A stretch of 64,000 nucleotides of DNA. It comes from CADCVQ01 sp038260305. Its GTDB lineage: Bacteria; Actinomycetota; Thermoleophilia; Solirubrobacterales; Solirubrobacteraceae. Each line of letters opens with the position of its first letter. Positions within the stretch are counted from its first letter, which is position 1. A program made the translations under genes and the position numbers. The stretch covers positions 122,249 through 186,248 of the forward strand of contig JBBSNY010000005.1 of assembly GCA_038260305.1 (NCBI GenBank), written 5' to 3'. Of this stretch, positions 59,444-64,000 are shown in pieces. Below the pieces are notes generated by a model. It saw nothing but the letters and a program-made list of their open reading frames with translations. It did not search any database and was not told the DNA's origin.

Positions 59444-60261
59444 CGGGCCGCGCGTCACGCCTGCGCGCTGCCGGAGGCGCGCTCGACCGCGACCAGCGCT
59501 TCGCCGCGATCGCCGCCGCGGCACTGCTCGTGACGATGTTCCTGCCCTGGTATGAGAAGTCCGTCGTCCTCCCCGGCCGCGGCCCGGGCTTCGCCCACGA
59601 CACGATCAGCGCGTTCGGGGCGGTGTCGTTCGTCGAAGCGGCGATCTTCCTCGTCTCCGCCGGCGTGCTCGTGCTCGTACTGACGCGCGCCGAGGGCGGC
59701 ACGTACCACCTGCCCGGCGGAGACGGAAGCGTGATCTTCGCGGCCGGCCTGTGGGCGAGCGCGCTGATCTTCTACCGCGTCTTCGACCGGCCCAACATCA
59801 ACGGCGAGGGCGTCGGGGCGTCGGTCGGCATCCAGTGGGGCTTCTTCGTCGCGTTCGTCTGCGCCGGGGCGGTGGCGGTCGCCGGCCAGCGCATGCGAGC
59901 GGCCGCACGACCCGCGCCGGTGCGCGTGCCGCGGCCCGACCGCTTCCGGGCGCCGCAGCCGCCGAGCGACTTCGACGACGTCGACATCGACATCGACGGC
60001 GAAGGCGGGGGCCAGGGCGAGGGCGAGCCCGCCGACCCCGGGGTCGCCGCAGTCGTGCCCGACCCCGAGCGCCGCACGGAGATCGTCATGAGCTCGGAGC
60101 GCCGGACCGAGGTCGCACCGGCGAAACCCGGCGGGCGGCGCGACCGGCGCGTCACGCGCGCCGATGCCGAGGAGCTGACGTTCGAGGGCCCCGAGGTCGT
60201 CGAACCGCCGCCGCCACGCGAGCGCGGGTCGCGTTCGCGCCGCGGCCGCACGGACACCTAA
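59440..60261 (+). CDS. Hypothetical membrane protein with long charged C-terminal tail
   Basis: The GTG at 59440 overlaps the EVE gene stop. Four hydrophobic helices (FAAIAAAALLVTMFLPW, SFVEAAIFLVSAGVLVLVL, VIFAAGLWASALIFYRVF, IQWGFFVAFVCAGAVAVAG) occupy the first half. The second half, about 130 residues, is disordered: an acidic segment FDDVDIDIDGEG and then Arg/Pro/Glu-rich repeats with two ERRTE(I/V) motifs. I do not recognise a family. Co-translation with the EVE protein suggests a common role, which is not known. Confidence 0.7.
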   Translation: MTGRASRLRAAGGALDRDQRFAAIAAAALLVTMFLPWYEKSVVLPGRGPGFAHDTISAFGAVSFVEAAIFLVSAGVLVLVLTRAEGGTYHLPGGDGSVIFAAGLWASALIFYRVFDRPNINGEGVGASVGIQWGFFVAFVCAGAVAVAGQRMRAAARPAPVRVPRPDRFRAPQPPSDFDDVDIDIDGEGGGQGEGEPADPGVAAVVPDPERRTEIVMSSERRTEVAPAKPGGRRDRRVTRADAEELTFEGPEVVEPPPPRERGSRSRRGRTDT

Positions 60262-61232
60262 CCGGGCGGCGCGGAGGTCTTGGCGGCCGCTCGCGCGGCG
60301 AGCATCGCCTGGCGCGCGAAGACGGCGAACGACGGTCGCGGTCGGCCGCCCGCTGTCAGCAGCGCCGAGTCCCAGTCCGTGTTCTCTCCGCCGGCGCGCC
60401 AGTGGTAGACGTAGACGCGCGTGACGCGCGGATCCGAGCGCGCGAGCGAGAAGACCCGCTTCGTGGCCCGCGCGGCGTAGCGCTCGCCCGTGCGGATGTT
60501 GATCCGCCACTCGAGCTTGCGCGCCGCCGTCGGCTTGCGGCGATGGACGATGGCCCCCGTCTCGGTGAACCAGAGCTGGCCCGGCGCGAGCCGCAGCATC
60601 GTCTGCGTGCCCCAGCGCGACGTCGAGTTCACGTCGACGTAGTTGTGCAGACCCCACACGCGCGGCGTTCGCCCAGGTGTGAACAGCCGTAGGTACTTGC
60701 GCATCCACGTTGCCATGCGCGAGTTGTCGACGACCTCCGCCCCGAGCACGGTGCAACGCGGGCACAGCGAGCGCAGCACGCGGTAGTACGTCGAGATCCG
60801 CCGCGGGTCGGCGTTCGCCGGGCGCGTGGCGAGGTTCGGCTCGTTCCACGGGCTGTACTCGCGTATGGAGCGATAGCGGCGCAGGAAGCGCAGCACGTGG
60901 GCCCTGTACACGCGGGTCGCCGGCAGGCTGTAGGGCTTCGTCCGGCTGCGGCTGAAGGTGACCATGATCGTCATCCCGGCGGCGCGCGCCGACAGCATCC
61001 AGGCGTCGAGCTGCTGGCGCTGCCAGCGGTAGTCCATCGCGTCCCAGGCGACGGACAGGCGGGCATGGCGGATCGGCAGGGCCAGCAGCCGACCGTCGGC
61101 GAAGTTCGCCGCCTGCTGGTCGGCGAGGCCGACGACGAGCGCCTGCGAGGTGGCGGCGCCCGCGAGCATGATCGAGATGGCCACCAGCGTCGCGACGATC
61201 TGGATCAGAAGGCGGCGCATCGACGACAGCAT
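60258..61232 (-). CDS. Secreted glycoside-hydrolase-like (GH39/clan A type) protein
   Basis: The 324-residue product (ATG 61232; ATG 61220 is an alternative) has a signal peptide ending SQA. The TIM-barrel-like part shows ARLSVAWDAMDYRWQRQQLDAW, REYSPWNEPNLA with a WNEP acid/base Glu, WGLHNYVDVN and LWFTETGA with a second Glu candidate. This spacing of NEP and ETG is typical of clan A glycosidases. The substrate is unknown. It converges on the upstream plus-strand gene with CTAA stop overlap. Confidence 0.8.
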   Translation of the reverse strand: MLSSMRRLLIQIVATLVAISIMLAGAATSQALVVGLADQQAANFADGRLLALPIRHARLSVAWDAMDYRWQRQQLDAWMLSARAAGMTIMVTFSRSRTKPYSLPATRVYRAHVLRFLRRYRSIREYSPWNEPNLATRPANADPRRISTYYRVLRSLCPRCTVLGAEVVDNSRMATWMRKYLRLFTPGRTPRVWGLHNYVDVNSTSRWGTQTMLRLAPGQLWFTETGAIVHRRKPTAARKLEWRINIRTGERYAARATKRVFSLARSDPRVTRVYVYHWRAGGENTDWDSALLTAGGRPRPSFAVFARQAMLAARAAAKTSAPPG

Positions 61233-61374
61233 GCAGGATCGCGACGCGGCCTGACGGGGTTTGGCGCGCAGCCACAAAGGGCGCGCGGCGAACGCTGCCC
61301 ACGGTTGGCGCGCCGCCGTGCAACAGCGGCGCGCGCGGCTCGCCGTGGATCGCCGGACCTGCTAAGCACTCCCC

Positions 61375-62082
61375 ATGACCACGAGTGCGAGCAGCTCCCC
61401 CACCCCGGTCGCCGACGGCATCTGGCGCGTGACGCTCGGCTTTCCGCTGAAGATCAACGTCTTCCTCATCCGCGAGGGCGACGGCGTCGCGGTCTTCGAC
61501 TCGGCGACGCGACAGCTCGGGCCAAAGATCCGCGAGGCGGCCGACGCGCTCGGCGGGGCGACGCGCGTCATCATCGGCAACGCGCACCCCGACCATCGCG
61601 GCGGCGCGAGCGCGATCGGCGCGCCGGTGCAGTGCCACCTCGACGAGCGCGCCGACATCGAGGGCGACGGCGGCGAGCACTACTTCGACTTCAAGCTGCT
61701 GCCGTTCTACGCCCGTCCGTTGACCGCGAAGCTCATGCGCTCGTGGGACGGCGGGCCGCTCAAGGTGGAGAAGACGCTCGTCGAAGGCGATGCCGTCGGC
61801 GACTTCGAGGTCATCCACCTCCCCGGCCACGGGCCCGGTTGCATCGGGCTGTGGCGCGCGTCCGATCGGCTCGCGATCAGCAACGACTGCTTCGCCCTCT
61901 TCGACCCGGCGCTGCCGCGTCCCGGCAAGCCGCGGATCCCGCATCCGACGTTCAACTGGTCGACCGAGCAGATCCCGGCGTCGATCGAGAAGCTCGCCGC
62001 GCTCGGCCCGCGGACCTGCTGGCCCGGGCACTTCGGTCCGCTGACGGGCGACGTCGCCGGGCACCTACGCGCCGCGATCTGA
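61375..62082 (+). CDS. Metallo-beta-lactamase fold hydrolase with altered first metal residue
   Basis: The 235-residue protein has the MBL pattern: FPLKINVFLIREGDGVAVFDS, GNAHPDHRGG, HLPGHGPGCIGLW, AISNDCFALFDP and CWPGHFGPLTG. In the usual THxHxDH motif the first His is Asn here (GNAHPDH), while the other ligands look present. It may be a glyoxalase-II-like or degenerate hydrolase. It is divergent from the glycosidase-like gene. Confidence 0.85.
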   Translation: MTTSASSSPTPVADGIWRVTLGFPLKINVFLIREGDGVAVFDSATRQLGPKIREAADALGGATRVIIGNAHPDHRGGASAIGAPVQCHLDERADIEGDGGEHYFDFKLLPFYARPLTAKLMRSWDGGPLKVEKTLVEGDAVGDFEVIHLPGHGPGCIGLWRASDRLAISNDCFALFDPALPRPGKPRIPHPTFNWSTEQIPASIEKLAALGPRTCWPGHFGPLTGDVAGHLRAAI

Positions 62083-62101
62083 GCTGAGCGCGCGGCTCAG
62101 C
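62083..62101. terminator. Hairpin between convergent gene ends
   Basis: GCTGAGC-gcgcg-GCTCAGC forms a 7-bp stem that starts at the MBL gene's stop and overlaps the stop of the convergent minus-strand gene (62097). It could terminate both transcripts. Confidence 0.5.
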
Positions 62102-62348
62102 AGGTCGCCTCTGGCGGGCAGGGGCGCGGATCGTTCGGGTCGTCGCGGTAGGCGAGGTAGGCGCCGACGATCATCAGCGCGCTCGCTGCGAACAGGATCG
62201 CGATCCCGGTCGCGGCCGCGCGGCGCGAGCCGGCGAGGTGCCCGACGATGGCGACGAGGGCTCCGAGCCCGATGCAGACCGCGACGAAACCCGCGGGAAC
62301 TGCGGACGCGCCGAGGGCAAGCGTGTGCACGACCCGAGTTCCTATCAT
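62097..62348 (-). CDS. Small two-helix membrane protein
   Basis: The 83-residue product starts at ATG 62348 and has two hydrophobic helices (AVPAGFVAVCIGLGALVAIVGHLAG and AATGIAILFAASALMIVGAYLAY) with an Arg-rich turn, ending in a short Cys-containing tail. No family is recognised. Its start overlaps the -10 box of the divergent MoxR gene, so the two promoters interlock. Confidence 0.65.
   Translation of the reverse strand: MIGTRVVHTLALGASAVPAGFVAVCIGLGALVAIVGHLAGSRRAAATGIAILFAASALMIVGAYLAYRDDPNDPRPCPPEATC
62343..62348 (+). promoter_or_regulatory. -10 box (TATCAT) of the moxR gene
   Basis: TATCAT fits TANNNT and ends 9 bases before the ATG at 62358. It coincides on the other strand with the ATG of the small membrane protein gene. 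Confidence 0.45.
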
Positions 62349-62357
62349 CCGTCGACG

Positions 62358-63245
62358 ATGAACGACCTTCCCGACTCCGTTGCAGCGATCTCCGCCGGTC
62401 TCAGCGAGGTCGGCTATCTGCCCGGCGCATCGACCGCGCTGGTCTCCTTTCTCGCCTGCAGGCTCGGCAAGCCGATCCTCGTCGAGGGGCCCGCCGGCGT
62501 CGGCAAGACCGAGCTCGCGAAAGCGCTCGCGAAGGTGCTCGACCGCCGGCTCGTGCGGCTGCAGTGCTACGAGGGCCTGGACGAGGCCAAGGCGCTGTAC
62601 GAGTGGAACTACCGCAAGCAGCTGCTGCGCATCCAGGCCGAGGCGACCGGCACGGGCTGGAGCGAGGTCCAGGACGACATCTTCGGCGAGGAGTTCCTGC
62701 TGTCGCGGCCGCTGATGGACGCAATCACGTCCGAGGAGCCGATCGTCCTGCTCATCGACGAGATCGACAAGACCGACCAGGAGTTCGAGGCGATGCTGCT
62801 CGAACTGTTGTCGGACTTCCAGATCTCGATCCCCGAGCTCGGCCGCATCGAGGCCCGCTCGCACCCCGTCGTCCTGCTGACGTCGAACAATTCGCGCGAG
62901 CTGACCGAGGCGCTGAAGCGCCGCTGCCTATACCTGTGGCTCGACTACCCGTGCCTCGAGCACGAACTCGCGATCGTGCGCCTGCACGCCCCCGACCTGC
63001 AAGAGACGATCGCCCGCCGGCTCGTCGAGATCGTCGGCATGGTGCGCGACCTCGACCTGAAGAAGCCGCCCTCGATCGCCGAGTCGATCGACTGGGCGCG
63101 CGCGCTGCTGCTGCTCGGAGCGCAGGACATCGACCGCGAGGTCTTCGAGGAGACGCTGTCGGTCATCGTCAAACACCGCACCGACCTCGACGTCGTCGCC
63201 GAGCGCGTCGGAGTCAAGCTCGTGCAGCGCGCCGCGGCACCCTGA
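62358..63245 (+). CDS. MoxR-family AAA+ ATPase
   Basis: The 295-residue protein has Walker A GPAGVGKTE, LQCYEGLDEAKALYEWNY, the Walker B LLIDEIDK, and LTSNNSRELTEALKRRCLYLWLDYP with sensor and arginine-finger residues. The CoxD/MoxR type, with LQCYEG and EWNYRKQLL, usually accompanies a VWA-domain CoxE partner and acts as a chaperone or metal-inserting ATPase. No VWA gene follows; the next gene is the convergent vapC. Confidence 0.93.
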   Translation: MNDLPDSVAAISAGLSEVGYLPGASTALVSFLACRLGKPILVEGPAGVGKTELAKALAKVLDRRLVRLQCYEGLDEAKALYEWNYRKQLLRIQAEATGTGWSEVQDDIFGEEFLLSRPLMDAITSEEPIVLLIDEIDKTDQEFEAMLLELLSDFQISIPELGRIEARSHPVVLLTSNNSRELTEALKRRCLYLWLDYPCLEHELAIVRLHAPDLQETIARRLVEIVGMVRDLDLKKPPSIAESIDWARALLLLGAQDIDREVFEETLSVIVKHRTDLDVVAERVGVKLVQRAAAP

Positions 63246-63620
63246 TCAGATCAGCTTCGTCCGGACAAGCGGCAGGGCGGCCTGACCCTCGTCGCGGGTG
63301 AGCAGCGTGAGGTCGTGCGCGAGCGCGGTAGCGGCGATCCAGAGGTCGTTGGACGGCGCTCGACCCGCGATGGAGCGAATGTCGCCGAAGGCCGTGCTCA
63401 CCTTGCGATCGATGCTGAGCACCGTCGCCTCTGACAGCACGGCGGCGAGGAGCCGGAGACGCTGGGATTGCGTCCGGCCGGGCGTCGCCAGCAGCACTCC
63501 CGCGTACAGCTCGCCGATCGCGACGACGCTCACCGCGCTGCCTCCCGGCAGCGCTGGAGGCGGGTCCGCAGCGGGCCCGATCAGCGCGCTCGTGTCGAAG
63601 AGCGCTGTCAGCTCGCCCAT
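63246..63620 (-). CDS. VapC-type PIN-domain toxin
   Basis: The 124-residue protein has the PIN acidic residues: LFDTSALIG at the N-terminus, SVVAIGELYAGV, RAPSNDLWIAATALAHDLTLLTRDE near the C-terminus. PIN toxins are Mg2+-dependent RNases that cut tRNA or rRNA. It overlaps the upstream antitoxin gene by 13 bases, the usual toxin-antitoxin coupling. An ATG at 63620 is used. Confidence 0.93.
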   Translation of the reverse strand: MGELTALFDTSALIGPAADPPPALPGGSAVSVVAIGELYAGVLLATPGRTQSQRLRLLAAVLSEATVLSIDRKVSTAFGDIRSIAGRAPSNDLWIAATALAHDLTLLTRDEGQAALPLVRTKLI

Positions 63621-63874
63621 ATGTCCTTCGAATCGGCTCGATCCTCGGCCCTCATTCGCTTGAGATCGTCGGCCCATTCTGGATCGACGGGGTTCTCCCT
63701 GATGATCCGCCAGAGGTCCGCCACGGATGCGCCCCGGGTGACGGGTTGCGGCGGCCCGAGCTCGGCCACCGGCCGGCCGGCAACCGTGATCGTGAAGCGC
63801 TCGCCCTGTTCGGCGCGGCGCAGCACGTCGCTGACGTTGTTGCGCAGCTCGCGCTGCGGGATCGTCGTCGCCAT
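63608..63874 (-). CDS. VapB/Phd-type antitoxin
   Basis: The 88-residue protein has the Phd/YefM-type N-terminus (IPQRELRNNVSDVLRRAEQGERFTITVAGRPVAELGP) that binds DNA and a C-terminal arm (DLWRIIRENPVDPEWADDLKRMRAED) that would occupy the VapC active site. It lies directly upstream of vapC. Its ATG is only a few bases downstream of the 3' end of a group II intron, so the native promoter may have been displaced. Confidence 0.92.
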   Translation of the reverse strand: MATTIPQRELRNNVSDVLRRAEQGERFTITVAGRPVAELGPPQPVTRGASVADLWRIIRENPVDPEWADDLKRMRAEDRADSKDIWAS

Positions 63875-63876
63875 TG

Positions 63877-64000
63877 GTAGTCAGGGGCGCAGTGCCCGCC
63901 GGTGGCGGGTCTGGTTCCCCATTCCCCTTTCAATTCCGTGCGTGCGGTTTTCCCGCACACGGCTTACCGATGATCTTCGTGGCATGGCTTACGCGGTCCC
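63877..64000 (-). mobile_element. 3' end of a group II intron (domains V-VI), partial
   Basis: On the minus strand, AAGCCGTGTGCGGG-aaaa-CCGCACGCACGG (hairpin 63936-63962) is the conserved group II intron domain V hairpin with the catalytic AGC triad. Downstream, a GGGG-CCCC pairing and the TGACTACC ending resemble domain VI and the 3' splice site, about 5 bases before vapB. The rest of the intron, including any reverse transcriptase, lies beyond the window. The exact 3' boundary (63876-63884) is uncertain. Confidence 0.8.

Overview
The window is GC-rich, densely coded DNA from a high-GC actinobacterium. The gene content best fits the Thermoleophilia (Solirubrobacterales: Solirubrobacter, Conexibacter and relatives). 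Reasons are a SigH-like sigma factor, the order clpC-radA-disA-carD-ispD-ispF-cysS-rlmB-sigH, PspC-containing sensor kinases, and many genes whose start codon follows a TANNNT -10 box by only 6-11 bases (probable leaderless mRNAs). This placement is inferred from gene content; no 16S gene is present.

Layout. 1-5 kb: the 5' part of a rhomboid protease, an ECF sigma/anti-sigma pair, a second ECF sigma coupled to a small membrane protein, and a PlsC-GpsA fusion. 5.2-8.1 kb: two overlapping fused genes resembling a compacted methylamine-utilisation (mau) maturation cluster. 8.3-11.4 kb: tRNA-Thr, an acyltransferase and two tandem FKBP isomerases. 11.4-32.4 kb: a long minus-strand housekeeping block, read from high to low coordinates: tilS-hpt-ftsH-folP-folB-folK-PNPOx-like-coaX-greA-clpC, then (after a small accessory insert) radA-disA-carD-ispD-PHP-ispF-cysS-rlmB-sigH. 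This closely parallels the tilS-to-sigH region of Bacillus subtilis, with carD added as in actinobacteria. 32.5-35.9 kb: a PspC/LiaF-like, small membrane protein, PspC-histidine kinase and LuxR-type regulator operon. 36-41.6 kb: an SCP2 protein, a nucleoside phosphorylase and a large three-domain cell-wall hydrolase. 41.7-46.4 kb: sirtuin, 3-hydroxyacyl-CoA dehydrogenase/enoyl-CoA hydratase fusion, PadR regulator and acyl-CoA dehydrogenase behind a TetR-type palindrome. 46.9-53 kb: a copper-handling cluster (three YcnI/DUF1775-type proteins, CopC-CopD fusion, further secreted proteins). 54-64 kb: TerC, Ca2+/H+ antiporter, aldo/keto-like protein, glucuronyl C5-epimerase-like protein, EVE protein, glycosidase-like protein, MBL hydrolase, MoxR ATPase, VapBC and the 3' end of a group II intron.

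How the genes fit together. The central block links folate, purine salvage, tRNA and isoprenoid functions with proteolysis (FtsH, ClpC), DNA-integrity signalling (DisA, RadA) and transcription factors (GreA, CarD, SigH). Many neighbours share ATGA, GTGA, TTGA or ATGCTGA stop/start overlaps, indicating translational coupling. The copper cluster stands out because all six of its exported proteins appear to begin with histidine after signal-peptide removal, the residue used by YcnI and CopC to bind copper.

Most unusual points: the fused mau-like pair; the six N-terminal-His exported proteins; an ispD whose intact CTP-binding N-terminus has no ATG, GTG or TTG start and may begin at GTA inside the carD stop overlap; the PlsC-GpsA fusion; a lytic transglycosylase with an interrupted, His-poor M23-like domain and an M15-like domain; and short tandem duplications at the 3' ends of three genes.
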